The notes: generated by a model from the letters alone, not told the origin. DNA of 32,805 nt from Leadbetterella sp964423865 (GCA_964423865.1 CAYRGN010000042.1:1-32805), one strand, 5' to 3'. Positions 24,173 to 32,789 are shown, counted from the first letter of the stretch. A program made the numbers and translations.

Positions 24173-25036
24173 TTATCCTAAGTATGCTTTCAATGCTTTA
24201 CTTCGGGAAGTCTGGCGAAGTCGCCGTATGGCTTTCTCTTTAATCTGCCGCACGCGTTCACGGGTAAGATTAAACTTCTCCCCAATTTCCTCCAAGGTCA
24301 TGGCCTGTTCGCCGTTAAGCCCGAAATAGAACATGATTACCTCGGCCTCTCGTTGCGTAAGCGTAGAAAGCGCCCGAAGTACTTCCCTGCGGAGAGAATC
24401 ATTCATCAATTCCTGGTCGGGACGGATCTCCGTATCGTTTTCCAGTACATCCAGGAGACTGTTTTCTTCGCCCTGTACAAACGGAGCATCTACCGATACA
24501 TGGCGGCCGGATATTTTCATGGTATCCACCACTTCATTGGCAGAAATTTCCAGTACTTCGGCCAGTTCTTCCGGAGAAGGTTCCCGCTCAAACCGCTGCT
24601 CAAGTTCCGAAAAAGTTTTGGAAATCTTATTCAGCGAACCTACCCGGTTCAGGGGAAGCCGTACAATACGTGATTGTTCGGCCAATGCCTGGAGAATACT
24701 CTGGCGAATCCACCAAACGGCATAGGAAATAAATTTAAACCCCCGTGTTTCATCAAACCGCTGAGCCGCCTTGATCAGGCCCAGGTTACCTTCATTGATA
24801 AGGTCACCAAGTGAAAGACCCTGATTCTGATATTGTTTAGCCACAGATACTACAAAACGGAGGTTGGCCTTGGTCAGTCTTTCCAGCGACAGCTGGTCGC
24901 CGTCACGGATTTTCTGGGCCAGAATTACCTCTTCATCCGGAGTAAGAAGATCCACTTTTCCTATCTCCTGAAGGTACTTGTCCAGCGACTGGCTTTCCCG
25001 GTTGGTAATCTGTTTGCTAATCTTAAGTTGTCTCAT
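24173..25036 (-). CDS. rpoD: Primary sigma-70 factor RpoD
   Basis: Housekeeping sigma factor that directs RNA polymerase to promoters. With ATG 25036 it has 287 aa, the short form typical of Bacteroidota that lacks region 1.1. Region 1.2/2.1 begins SLDKYLQEIGKVDLLTPDEE; region 2.3-2.4 has RFDETRGFKFISYAVWWIRQ, which melts and reads the -10 (here -7) box; region 3 follows SRIVRLPLNRVGSLNKI; region 4.2 has MTLEEIGEKFNLTRERVRQI for the -35/-33 element. The upstream TTG at 25051 is an in-frame alternative but the MRQLKISKQITNRESQSLDK start is the usual one. It follows pnp with 56 bp between and ends at a strong terminator. Confidence 0.96.
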   Translation of the reverse strand: MRQLKISKQITNRESQSLDKYLQEIGKVDLLTPDEEVILAQKIRDGDQLSLERLTKANLRFVVSVAKQYQNQGLSLGDLINEGNLGLIKAAQRFDETRGFKFISYAVWWIRQSILQALAEQSRIVRLPLNRVGSLNKISKTFSELEQRFEREPSPEELAEVLEISANEVVDTMKISGRHVSVDAPFVQGEENSLLDVLENDTEIRPDQELMNDSLRREVLRALSTLTQREAEVIMFYFGLNGEQAMTLEEIGEKFNLTRERVRQIKEKAIRRLRQTSRSKALKAYLG

Positions 25037-25092
25037 TCTGTCGCTTGTCAAAAATTAATATAAAAGGAACCCAAGATATCAACAATTAAATA

Positions 25093-27255
25093 TTAATTAT
25101 TGTTCAATGGTTTATGGTCTACAGCCGGTTTTTCTTCCCTTGGAGGGCGCGGCAGCAGAACTTTCCTTGATAAACGATATTTTCCGGTCTTTTTGTCTAC
25201 CTCCGTCAATTTAATCTGGAGACGGTCTCCTTCTTTTAGCACACCGTCCATATTGGGCAGTCGTTCCCAACTGATTTCCGATATGTGCAGAAGACCTTCT
25301 TTGCCCGGAAGGAATTCCAGGAACGCACCGAAAGGTTGAATAGATTTCACTACGGCTTCGTAGGTCTCCCCTACTTCCGGTTGCTTCGCGATAGCGTCTA
25401 TCCTTCTCTTCGCGATATCCATACTCTCACCGTTGGTAGCGAAAATCGACACATATCCTTTGTTGTCTTTTTCTTCGATATTCACGGTAGCGCCGGATTC
25501 ACGCTGGATTTCCTGTACCACTTTACCTCCTGGTCCGATTACCGCACCAATCAGTTCGCGGTCAATTACAATGGTATAGGCACGTGGCGCGTGCGGCTTC
25601 AGATCCGGTTTCGGCGTAGCCAGCACATCGGTCATTTTGCCCAGGATATGAAGACGTCCGTCTTTGGCCTGATTCAGGGCTTTTTCAATAATATCGAAAG
25701 AAAGTCCGCCGATTTTAATATCCATCTGGCAGGCTACGATTCCCTTGGCCGTTCCGGTCACTTTAAAGTCCATATCGCCCAGGTGGTCTTCATCGCCCAG
25801 GATATCCGACAATACCGCCCATTTACCGCTTTCAGGGTCGGTAATCAGTCCCATAGCGATTCCGGAAACCGGTGCTTTGATAGGCACCCCGGCATCCATC
25901 AGAGAAAGACACCCTGCGCATACGGTAGCCATAGAAGAAGAGCCGTTCGACTCCAGGATATCGCTCACAATCCGGATAGTATACGGGTTGTCGTCTATCG
26001 AAGGCATCACTTTCTCCAGGGAGCGCTGAGCCAGGTTACCGTGGCCTACCTCCCGCCTTCCCACGCCGCGGTTTGGTCTTACTTCACCGGTAGAAAAGCC
26101 GGGGAAATTGTAGTGCAGGAAAAACTTGGAATATCCTTTGACCATGGGCAGATCTACGATCTGCTCGTCAAGCTTGGTGCCCAAAGTAGTGGTAGAAAGC
26201 GACTGGGTTTCTCCACGGGTAAACAGGGCAGAACCGTGTGCAGAAGGCAGGTAGTCTACTTCCACACTGATCGGACGAATCTCCGTCAGGGCACGGCCGT
26301 CAAGACGTTTGCTTTCGTCCAGTACCATTTTCCGGGAGGCATCGTAGGTAATGTCTCCGAAATACACCTTAAATAAAGGGTTTTCCTGTTCTTCTTCCGG
26401 TTGAGCCGCAACAAAGTCTTCCAGAATTTTAGCAAAACTGTCGCTTCTGTAATGTTTGTTCGGGTTGCCTTCCATACATACGGCGTACACTTTATCAAAA
26501 AGTTCGCTGTACATTTTCTCTTTCAGGGCCTCATCGTGTACTTCGTGGTTGTATTCTCTTTTGGCGGTACTGCCTACTTTTGCTTCCAGTTCTTTCTGTG
26601 CAGCCACTTGGGTCTGAATGGTTTCATGCGCTACACGCAGAGCTTCTACCATTTCCAACTCGGATACTTCATTGGCTTCACCTTCCACCATGATGATGCT
26701 TTCGGCTGTACCGGCTACCATCAGGTCAAGATCCGCCGAAGCGATGGCGCTCAGGGAAGGGTTAACTACGTATTCCCCGTTAATTTTTGCTACTCTTACT
26801 TCAGAAATCGGTCCGTTAAACGGAATATCCGACACCATAATGGCTGCGGAAGCCGCCAGGGCCGCCAGGGCATCCGGCTTGATGTTTTCATCCGCGGAAT
26901 GCAGGGTCACCATCACCTGAACCTCCGCGTGGAAGTCTTCGGGGAAAATAGGACGAAGGGCCCGGTCAATCAGGCGGGAAATCAGTACTTCGTTGTCTGA
27001 AAGTTTCCCTTCACGGCGCTGAAAAGAGCCGGGAATCTTTCCGTTCGAAGCAAATTTCTCCTGGTAATCTACGGACAAGGGCAGGAAGTCGGTACCTTCT
27101 TTGTGGGTTTTGTTCGCACATACGGTAGCCAGCATGACGAGGTTACCGGTTCTTAATACTACGGAACCGTCTGCCTGTCTTGCTAATTTTCCGGTTTCGA
27201 TGGTGATGCTTGAACCATCCGGCATCGGGATGGTCTGAGTTACAATATTAAACAT
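25093..27255 (-). CDS. pnp: Polynucleotide phosphorylase
   Basis: 3'-5' exoribonuclease that uses phosphate to degrade RNA, with a role in mRNA turnover. With ATG 27255 it has 720 aa, the normal length; the in-frame ATG at 27297 would add 14 unlike residues. Two RNase PH-type domains are seen: the first begins FNIVTQTIPM and has FASNGKIPGSFQRREGK; the second has RLDGRALTEIRPISVEVDYL and the DMDFKVTGTAKGIVACQMD active-site region. A KH domain (IGPGGKVVQEIQRESGATVN) and an S1 domain (GETYEAVVKSIQPFGAFLEF, EGLLHISEISWERL) close it. It lies between rpsO and rpoD, all on the minus strand, the order rpsO-pnp being widely conserved. Confidence 0.98.
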   Translation of the reverse strand: MFNIVTQTIPMPDGSSITIETGKLARQADGSVVLRTGNLVMLATVCANKTHKEGTDFLPLSVDYQEKFASNGKIPGSFQRREGKLSDNEVLISRLIDRALRPIFPEDFHAEVQVMVTLHSADENIKPDALAALAASAAIMVSDIPFNGPISEVRVAKINGEYVVNPSLSAIASADLDLMVAGTAESIIMVEGEANEVSELEMVEALRVAHETIQTQVAAQKELEAKVGSTAKREYNHEVHDEALKEKMYSELFDKVYAVCMEGNPNKHYRSDSFAKILEDFVAAQPEEEQENPLFKVYFGDITYDASRKMVLDESKRLDGRALTEIRPISVEVDYLPSAHGSALFTRGETQSLSTTTLGTKLDEQIVDLPMVKGYSKFFLHYNFPGFSTGEVRPNRGVGRREVGHGNLAQRSLEKVMPSIDDNPYTIRIVSDILESNGSSSMATVCAGCLSLMDAGVPIKAPVSGIAMGLITDPESGKWAVLSDILGDEDHLGDMDFKVTGTAKGIVACQMDIKIGGLSFDIIEKALNQAKDGRLHILGKMTDVLATPKPDLKPHAPRAYTIVIDRELIGAVIGPGGKVVQEIQRESGATVNIEEKDNKGYVSIFATNGESMDIAKRRIDAIAKQPEVGETYEAVVKSIQPFGAFLEFLPGKEGLLHISEISWERLPNMDGVLKEGDRLQIKLTEVDKKTGKYRLSRKVLLPRPPREEKPAVDHKPLNNN

Positions 27256-27335
27256 TGAAGTTTTTTTTATGTGTTGTATTTTCCGCTTTCGATACAACGA
27301 TTAATCCTTTATTTCCGCGGGGATAAAATGCAATG

Positions 27336-27364
27336 AAAAAGGGAACCCGGTGGTCCGGATTCCC
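27336..27364 (-). terminator. Terminator between rpsO and pnp
   Basis: On the minus strand gggaatccgg pairs with ccgggttccc (10 bp including one G-U) around a 4-nt loop and is followed by five Ts. It lies 9 bp after the rpsO stop; leaky reading into pnp is possible. Confidence 0.8.
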
Positions 27365-27373
27365 GATATTGGT

Positions 27374-27649
27374 TTATTTACGAATACCAAGTTCAGCAAT
27401 AATAGCTCTGTAACGACTGATGTCTGTTTCCTGCAAATAATCAAGAAGGCGACGACGCTTACCCACCAGCTTCAAAAGACCTGAACGGGTAGAATAATCA
27501 TGCTTGTTAACTTTCAAATGCTCGGTAAGATGAGCAATTCTATAAGTAAATAATGCGATCTGAGACTCGGCTGAGCCGGTATCCGTCGCTTTTTTCTGGA
27601 AGCCCTTCGATGCGAAGATCTCTTCCTTCTTTTCCGGAGTTAAATACAT
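27374..27649 (-). CDS. rpsO: 30S ribosomal protein uS15
   Basis: Small-subunit protein S15, a primary binder of the 16S rRNA central domain. The 91-aa length is normal. The family pattern is clear: TGSAESQIALFTYRIAHLTE (about 22-41), HLKVNKHDYSTRSGLLKLVG and KRRRLLDYLQETDISRYRAI. The start ATG 27649 gives MYLTPEKKEEIF, as in other Bacteroidota. A -7 box lies 41 bp upstream and a terminator just downstream. In E. coli S15 represses its own translation; nothing in this leader was seen that proves the same here. Confidence 0.97.
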   Translation of the reverse strand: MYLTPEKKEEIFASKGFQKKATDTGSAESQIALFTYRIAHLTEHLKVNKHDYSTRSGLLKLVGKRRRLLDYLQETDISRYRAIIAELGIRK

Positions 27650-27690
27650 GAGATATTAACCTAGATTTATGGTAAAAAAATAAACAGGTG

Positions 27691-27698
27691 CAAAGATA
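27691..27698 (-). promoter_or_regulatory. -7 box of the rpsO promoter
   Basis: On the minus strand TAtcTTTG, an exact TAnnTTTG match, 41 bp before the rpsO start. At the expected distance upstream (plus 27716-27720) the -33 element is imperfect (ctg in place of TTG). Confidence 0.6.
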
Positions 27699-27802
27699 CG
27701 TAATTTTTATTATTTCAGATGATTCGTGAGAGGTTTTTATTAGTACCAAATTTCGAATGGTTTGAAAAAGTCATTCACCTGAAACTTGGAACTATGCACT
27801 CC

Positions 27803-28219
27803 TTACACACACACCTCATCATACACCGCTGACAGGTGCGTACCGATTACTTCGGCTGAGCGGCCTTCGATGTGATGTCTTTCCACGAAATGTACCAATT
27901 CACCGTCTTTAAAGAGGGCGATGGAGGGCGAAGACGGAGGCAGGGGAATGTATTCCCGCACGCGTTGGGTCGCATCAATATCGAAACCCGCAAAAACAGT
28001 ATACAGTTGATCCGGTTTGTTTTCGGCCATGTCAAGCGACATCCGCACACCGGGCCTCATGGTGCCGGCGGCGCAACCGCACACGGAGTTGATCACCACC
28101 ACGGCGGTACCTTTTTGATTGCTGAAAAAATTATCTACCTCTTCCGGCGTAGTCAATTCCTGAAACCCTACGGAGGTCAGCTCTTCTTTCATAGGAGCTA
28201 CTAAATGAGCAGGATACAT
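27803..28219 (-). CDS. BrxA/BrxB-family bacilliredoxin
   Basis: A 138-aa thioredoxin-fold protein of the YphP/YqiW (BrxA/BrxB) family. In Firmicutes these remove bacillithiol from proteins. The active site is CGC at 47-49 in the conserved string INSVCGCAAGTMRPG; AVVVIN before it and a C-terminal SIALFKDGELVHFVERHHIE typical of the fold are also present. It is the last gene of the minus-strand SUF run, 74 bp after the DUF59 gene, whose own product has a lone active cysteine. Which thiol (bacillithiol or another) it acts on in this organism is not shown here. A shadow frame at 27847-28050 is not believed. Confidence 0.9.
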   Translation of the reverse strand: MYPAHLVAPMKEELTSVGFQELTTPEEVDNFFSNQKGTAVVVINSVCGCAAGTMRPGVRMSLDMAENKPDQLYTVFAGFDIDATQRVREYIPLPPSSPSIALFKDGELVHFVERHHIEGRSAEVIGTHLSAVYDEVCV

Positions 28220-28293
28220 AGTATATTATCTGATTTGGTTCCCCTTACCCTTCGGGGCTTAAAACTATCAGCAACCTGGGCGGGATTGCCATA

Positions 28294-28611
28294 TTACATA
28301 AATCCTAATTCCAGTTTGGCTTCTTCACTCATCATGTCGGTAGAATACGGCGGATCGAAAGTCAGTTCTATACTGACATCGTTCACGCCTTCTACGGCCC
28401 GGATCTCCGCTTCCATTTCTACGGGAATGCTCTCGGCCGATGGACAAGACGGAGACGTAAGCGTCATGAGTACGTATACGTTATTGATCGGAAATATCTT
28501 CACGTCATAAATCAGACCCAACTCGTACACATCCACTGGAATTTCGGGGTCATAGACCTTTTTTATAGCTTCAATTACCTTTTCCTTTAATTCGGCTTCG
28601 CTTTGTTCCAT
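28294..28611 (-). CDS. DUF59 / SufT-like Fe-S assembly factor
   Basis: A 105-aa MIP18-family (DUF59) protein. These act late in Fe-S cluster biogenesis, passing clusters to client proteins. The markers are VYDPEIPVDVYELGLIYDV (about 19-37), the strand VYVLMTLTSPSCPSAESIPV with the invariant C56 in the SPSCP turn, and the acidic-hydrophobic LTFDPPYSTDMMSEEAKLEL end, all as in SufT/PaaD-like members. It lies 245 bp from sufE in the SUF gene run (the gap holds repeats). Possibly separately transcribed, since that gap is long. Confidence 0.9.
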   Translation of the reverse strand: MEQSEAELKEKVIEAIKKVYDPEIPVDVYELGLIYDVKIFPINNVYVLMTLTSPSCPSAESIPVEMEAEIRAVEGVNDVSIELTFDPPYSTDMMSEEAKLELGFM

Positions 28612-28680
28612 TTTAATGAGGTGTTATATCACTAAAGGTGTTTGTTATTTAAACGAGGGAGGTAGGGAAATTAGTTCCGG

Positions 28681-28782
28681 GACAGTTGACAGTTGACAAT
28701 TACGAATTAAAAATTACGAATTACGCGAGGACAATTACGAATTACGCGAGGACAATTACAAATTAAAAATTACGAATTACGC
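28681..28782. repeat. AATTACGAATTACG-type direct repeats
   Basis: Three blocks beginning GACAATTAC: 28695-28729, 28730-28750 and 28751-28782. The first and third share the same 30-bp layout, the second lacks the middle; two short GACAGTT repeats precede at 28681-28694. Non-coding, between sufE and the DUF59 gene. Repeats of this ATTACGAATTACG sort are widespread in Bacteroidota genomes. Confidence 0.85.
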
Positions 28783-28796
28783 ATAATCAGGCATGG

Positions 28797-28852
28797 ACTA
28801 CTCACTACTCACTACTCACTACTCACTACTCACTACTCACTACTCACTACTC
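28797..28852. repeat. 7-bp tandem repeat, 8 copies
   Basis: ACTACTC is repeated eight times without a change over 56 bp, ending 4 bp before the sufE stop codon at 28857. A tract like this could vary in copy number. It lies immediately after the AATTACG repeats, so 28681-28852 is almost entirely repeat. Confidence 0.95.
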
Positions 28853-28856
28853 AGAA

Positions 28857-29282
28857 CTAAACTCCCCCTTTGATCTTATACGCCAGCGCGTAGGCCTTCA
28901 TCTGCTTCACCATAGAGGCGAGTCCGTTAGAGCGGGTTTGGGCCAGGTGAGAGCTGAGGCCGGTTTTTTCAATAAAGTAGAGGTCGGCGTTGAGGATTTC
29001 CTCCGGAGTATGGCCGGACAGTACCTGGAGCAGCATGCTGACCAGTCCTTTCACTATGATGGCCTGGCTGTCTGCTTCAAAGACCACTTTTCCGTCTTGC
29101 AGGTGCGCGTGCAGCCACACTACCGACTGGCATCCTTTGATAATATTGTCTTCTGTCTTATGTGCTTCGGCCAGTCCGGGCAGTTTCTTACCCAGGTCTA
29201 TAATATATTCGTATTTTTCCTCCCAGTCGTCAAATAGCCCGAAGGTTTCGATGAGGTCGTTTTGTGTTTCGTTGATTGTCAT
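28857..29282 (-). CDS. sufE: Cysteine desulfuration protein SufE
   Basis: Sulfur-transfer partner of SufS, accepting persulfide on a cysteine and raising desulfurase activity. The 141-aa length is normal. The N-terminal helix DDWEEKYEYIIDLGKKLPG (about 18-36) and the loop KGCQSVVW carrying the acceptor C51 are the hallmark; QVLSGHTPEEILNADLYFIE and LSSHLAQTRSNGL further on are conserved. It follows sufS after an 88-bp gap with no promoter box seen. It ends beside the 7-bp tandem repeats. Confidence 0.95.
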   Translation of the reverse strand: MTINETQNDLIETFGLFDDWEEKYEYIIDLGKKLPGLAEAHKTEDNIIKGCQSVVWLHAHLQDGKVVFEADSQAIIVKGLVSMLLQVLSGHTPEEILNADLYFIEKTGLSSHLAQTRSNGLASMVKQMKAYALAYKIKGGV

Positions 29283-29370
29283 TGGGCAATAATTCTAGTA
29301 GTTGTTAGCTCAGTTGTTCCCAAGCAATTTTAGTGTCCGGAAATTCTAATTGACTATGAATCAGGAAAAA

Positions 29371-30579
29371 CTACCCCAAAAACTTCTTCACTTTCTCCAG
29401 TCCTTCCACCAGGCGGTCAATTTCTTCCCTGGTATTGTAAGGCGCGAAAGAGGCCCGCACGGTGCCGGGGATACCGAAACGCTGCATGAGGGGCTGGGTA
29501 CAGTGGTGGCCCGTTCTCACCGCGATGCCCTGCTGATCCAGGATAATGCCGATGTCTTGGGGGTGAATATGGTCGATCACAAATGAAACCACGCTTATTT
29601 TGTTCCGGGCTTTTCCTACGATGCGAAGTCCTTCAATGGCCTCCAGCTTTTCGGTGGCGTATTCCAGGAGTTCATCTTCGTGGCGGGCCAAAGCGGCTTT
29701 GTCTAGTCCGTTGAAATAGTCCAGGGCATATTTGAACGCCACTACGTCGCCGATATTGGGGGTACCTGCTTCAAATTTATAGGGCAGGTCGGCGTAGGTG
29801 GTTTTCTCAAACGTCACTTCTTTGATCATCTCCCCACCGCCCCGGAAAGGCGGCATGGCCAGGAGCAGTTCTTTTTTTCCGTAAAGCACACCCGTACCCG
29901 TAGGACCGAAGAGCTTATGGGCCGAAAGGACGTAAAAATCCGCGTCCAGCTGCTGCACATCCACCGGAATGTGGCTGCACGCCTGGGCCCCGTCTACCAG
30001 CACCTTCGCCCCTACCGCATGGGCCTTTTGAATGATATATTCTACCGGGTTAATGGTACCCAGGGCGTTGGAGACGTGTACGATAGACACCAGTTTGGTC
30101 TTTTCGGTCAACAAGCGGTCGAATTCCTCCATCACCAGGTCGCCCGCATCGTCTATGGGGATCACCTTCAGCACGCACCCCTTTTCTTCGCAGAGCATCT
30201 GCCAAGGTACAATGTTGGAGTGGTGTTCCATGGTAGAAATGAGGATTTCATCGCCCGCCTCCAGGAATTTTCGTCCGTAGGTATTGGCCACCAGGTTAAT
30301 GCCGTCGGTAGTACCGTAGGTAAAGATGATTTCCTCCGTGGAAGCGGCATTCAGAAAGGCCCTGACGGCTTTCCGCGTTTCTTCAAACGCCGCCGTGGCT
30401 TTTTCGGCCAGGTAATGAATACCCCGGTGAATATTGGCATTATATTGCTCGTAGTACGCCTGAAGGGCCTGGACCACCACCGCAGGTTTCTGGGTGGTAG
30501 CCGCATTATCCAGGTACACCAGCTTTTTGCCGGAAATTTCGGTTTCCAGGATAGGAAAATCTTTCCTTAGCGCGTTCAT
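29371..30579 (-). CDS. sufS: Cysteine desulfurase SufS
   Basis: PLP enzyme releasing sulfur from cysteine for Fe-S cluster assembly on SufBCD. 402 aa, group II type. The PLP-binding lysine is K222 in SAHKLFGPTGTG; the other cofactor contacts STMEHHSNIVPW and DGAQACSHIPVDV are present. The persulfide cysteine is C360 in RTGHHCTQPLMQR, the SufS pattern rather than the IscS pattern. Start ATG (30577-30579) overlaps the sufD stop as ATGA, so it is translationally coupled with sufD. Partner sufE follows after 88 bp. Confidence 0.97.
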   Translation of the reverse strand: MNALRKDFPILETEISGKKLVYLDNAATTQKPAVVVQALQAYYEQYNANIHRGIHYLAEKATAAFEETRKAVRAFLNAASTEEIIFTYGTTDGINLVANTYGRKFLEAGDEILISTMEHHSNIVPWQMLCEEKGCVLKVIPIDDAGDLVMEEFDRLLTEKTKLVSIVHVSNALGTINPVEYIIQKAHAVGAKVLVDGAQACSHIPVDVQQLDADFYVLSAHKLFGPTGTGVLYGKKELLLAMPPFRGGGEMIKEVTFEKTTYADLPYKFEAGTPNIGDVVAFKYALDYFNGLDKAALARHEDELLEYATEKLEAIEGLRIVGKARNKISVVSFVIDHIHPQDIGIILDQQGIAVRTGHHCTQPLMQRFGIPGTVRASFAPYNTREEIDRLVEGLEKVKKFLG

Positions 30580-31874
30580 GATTGCAGTTTCTTGAGAATC
30601 AGTACATCCAGTTCATCTCTCAGTACTTCCCATTTGATCTGGGAAACCACATCTTCGGCGAAAGCGGCCAGCTGAAGCTTGACGGCCTCGGCCCTGGGTA
30701 TTCCCCGCGACTGCATGTAGAAGATGGCTTCGTCGTCCAGCTTGCCGGTGGTGGTTCCGTGGGAACATTTTACGTCGTCGGCCCAGATTTCCAGCTGAGG
30801 TTTGGTGTTCATGGATGCCGATTCGGAGAGAATCACGTTCCGGCAATTCTGGTAGGCGTTGGTTTTCTGCGCATCCTGGCGTACGAAGATTTTCCCGTTG
30901 AACACCCCTTTGGAGCGGTCGTTCAGAATGCCTTTGTACAATTCGTTACTTTCGCAATTGGGTTTCCGGTGATCTACCAGGGTGTGGTTGTCCACGTGCT
31001 GGTGCGCATTCGGAATATACAAGCCGTACATGTGGCTTTCGATGTATTCCCCGTCCAGCACCAGGTTCAGGTTATTCCGTACGAAGCCCCCGTTCACGGT
31101 GAAGGTGGCTGCGTAAAAATAAGACCGGTCTTTCTGGGTCACCTGGGTGGTGCCTACATGGAAACTCGCGTCGTTTTCGTCCTGTATCTTGTAGTAGTCG
31201 GCACGGCCGTCTGCATCCACGAAGATCTCGGTCACGATGTTGGTGAAGGCCGAATGATCGCCCAGGGTTTGGAAGATCTCTACCATTTTGGCTTCGGCAT
31301 TTTTACCCACCACGGCCAGGTGATGCACCGAAGTCTTGATATTCTCCGCCGTGGCGTCCTGGATATGACGGATCACCACGGGTTTTTCGAGGGTGGTGTT
31401 ATCCGGCACATGAATGACGGCTCCTTCCCGGGAGATGGCCATGTTCAGAGCGGTAAGTCCTTCGTTTTCAATATCTGCGCCTTTCCCGTAATATTCCTGT
31501 AAAACTTCCGGAATAACCTTTTCGGCTTCCTGGAAAGTCAGTACCCGGATCTTTTCGTCTTTCAGAGGAGAAGAAAGTTCAGGCGAGAATTTTCCGTTCA
31601 CAAAGACGAGTTGCAAGCCTTCAAGGCCGGCAAATGGAAGTTCAGCCGCTTGCTCCGCGCTCAGAGACGAGGCGGAAGATAGCGTATATTCATATTTATC
31701 AAGGCCTTTGAGGCTGGAGTATTTCCAGTCTTCGTTTTTTATGGTAGGAATACCCAGTTCTTTAAAACGCTCAAAAGCCTGTGCTCTGCGTTGGTTCCAG
31801 GCCAGGCCTGATTTTCCGTTCAAATGGTGAAGCAGGGAATCAAATTCCCCTTCTATTTTCGTCAGAATAGACAT
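30576..31874 (-). CDS. sufD: Fe-S cluster assembly protein SufD
   Basis: Part of the SufBC2D scaffold on which Fe-S clusters form. 432 aa. The second half is the right-handed beta-helix shared by SufB and SufD, with LNLVLDGEYIESHMYGLYIP, VDHRKPNCESNELYKGILND and SKGVFNGKIFVRQDAQKTNA, and the end has DVKCSHGTTTGKLDDEAIFY, the SufB/SufD family end. The His in the KCSHGTTTG string is the conserved SufD position. It overlaps sufS by 4 bp and lies 16 bp after sufC. The N-terminal part is variable, as in the family. Confidence 0.96.
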   Translation of the reverse strand: MSILTKIEGEFDSLLHHLNGKSGLAWNQRRAQAFERFKELGIPTIKNEDWKYSSLKGLDKYEYTLSSASSLSAEQAAELPFAGLEGLQLVFVNGKFSPELSSPLKDEKIRVLTFQEAEKVIPEVLQEYYGKGADIENEGLTALNMAISREGAVIHVPDNTTLEKPVVIRHIQDATAENIKTSVHHLAVVGKNAEAKMVEIFQTLGDHSAFTNIVTEIFVDADGRADYYKIQDENDASFHVGTTQVTQKDRSYFYAATFTVNGGFVRNNLNLVLDGEYIESHMYGLYIPNAHQHVDNHTLVDHRKPNCESNELYKGILNDRSKGVFNGKIFVRQDAQKTNAYQNCRNVILSESASMNTKPQLEIWADDVKCSHGTTTGKLDDEAIFYMQSRGIPRAEAVKLQLAAFAEDVVSQIKWEVLRDELDVLILKKLQS

Positions 31875-31890
31875 ACATCAAGTTTTAAGC

Positions 31891-32652
31891 TTAAGCGGAA
31901 ACGGCATCTGCTTCCGCTTTGATCCAATCATACCCTTTTTCTTCCAGTTCCAGCGCCAATTCTTTGGTACCGGATTTTACGATACGTCCGTTATACAGTA
32001 CATGTACATAATCCGGAACGATATATTCCAGCAAACGCTGGTAGTGTGTCACCACAATGAAAGAGCGTTCGGGGGTGCGCAGCTGGTTGACCCCATCGGC
32101 CACAATACGGAGGGCGTCAATATCGAGACCGGAGTCGGTTTCGTCCAGGATAGCCAGGGTAGGTTCCAGCATGGCCATCTGGAAAATCTCGTTCCGTTTC
32201 TTTTCTCCGCCGGAGAAGCCTTCGTTCAGAGAGCGGCGCAGGAGTTGATCGTCGATCTTCACCATTTTGGCCTTTTCCTTCATTCTTTTCAGGAACTGGG
32301 CGGCATCGAGGGGGTCTTCCCCGCGGTACTTCCGGATCTCATTGAGGGCGGTCTTTAAGAAGTTAATGGTGGTTACGCCCGGTATTTCTATGGGGTACTG
32401 AAACGCGAGGAAAATGCCTTCGGCGGCGCGTTCTTCCGGCGCCAGTTCCAGGAGGTCTTTTCCGTTAAATGTCACATCACCGCCGGTGACTTCGAAAGTT
32501 TCGCGGCCGGCCAATACGGAAGCGAGGGTACTTTTCCCGGAACCGTTAGGTCCCATGATAGCGTGTACTTCACCGGGCTTAACGTCCAGATTTATACCTT
32601 TTAATATTTCCTTGCTTTCTACTCTTGCTTGTAAATTACTGATATTCAGCAT
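31891..32652 (-). CDS. sufC: Fe-S assembly ATPase SufC
   Basis: ABC-type ATPase that binds SufB and SufD and drives the scaffold's rearrangement. 253 aa. Walker A is GPNGSGKST (34-42), the SufC-specific long insertion with FLAFQYPIEIPGVTTINFL follows, the signature is FSGGEKKR (146-153) and Walker B is LAILDETDSGLD (167-178). It is the first gene of this minus-strand run, with a -7 box 28 bp upstream. No sufB lies in the 153 bp before the window edge, so sufB is not directly adjacent. Confidence 0.97.
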   Translation of the reverse strand: MLNISNLQARVESKEILKGINLDVKPGEVHAIMGPNGSGKSTLASVLAGRETFEVTGGDVTFNGKDLLELAPEERAAEGIFLAFQYPIEIPGVTTINFLKTALNEIRKYRGEDPLDAAQFLKRMKEKAKMVKIDDQLLRRSLNEGFSGGEKKRNEIFQMAMLEPTLAILDETDSGLDIDALRIVADGVNQLRTPERSFIVVTHYQRLLEYIVPDYVHVLYNGRIVKSGTKELALELEEKGYDWIKAEADAVSA

Positions 32653-32680
32653 ATATATAAAGTGTTCTTGATTTCGGTTA

Positions 32681-32688
32681 CAAAGATA
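32681..32688 (-). promoter_or_regulatory. -7 box in front of sufC
   Basis: On the minus strand TAtcTTTG, exactly TAnnTTTG, 28 bp before the sufC ATG. No -33 TTG was seen at 19-21 bp. It supports a transcription start just before sufC rather than only at an upstream sufB. Confidence 0.5.
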
Positions 32689-32789
32689 GTGCTTATTCCC
32701 CGAATGGGTTACATATAGTTAACTAATTCTGGGGGGGATGGGTTCAAAAAAGAAGGCACTTTTCGAGGGGGAAATGCGTTAGATAGTAC

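Noticed and set aside
25285..26376. 363-codon open frame on the + strand inside pnp
   Set aside because: It is antisense to the conserved pnp coding sequence and its product has no family pattern; a shadow of pnp codon use.
28681..28852. Possible CRISPR array
   Set aside because: Repeats have no unique spacers and no cas gene; these are simple direct and tandem repeats.
30582..31502. 306-codon open frame on the + strand inside sufD
   Set aside because: Antisense to sufD, no recognisable pattern, His/Val-rich shadow.
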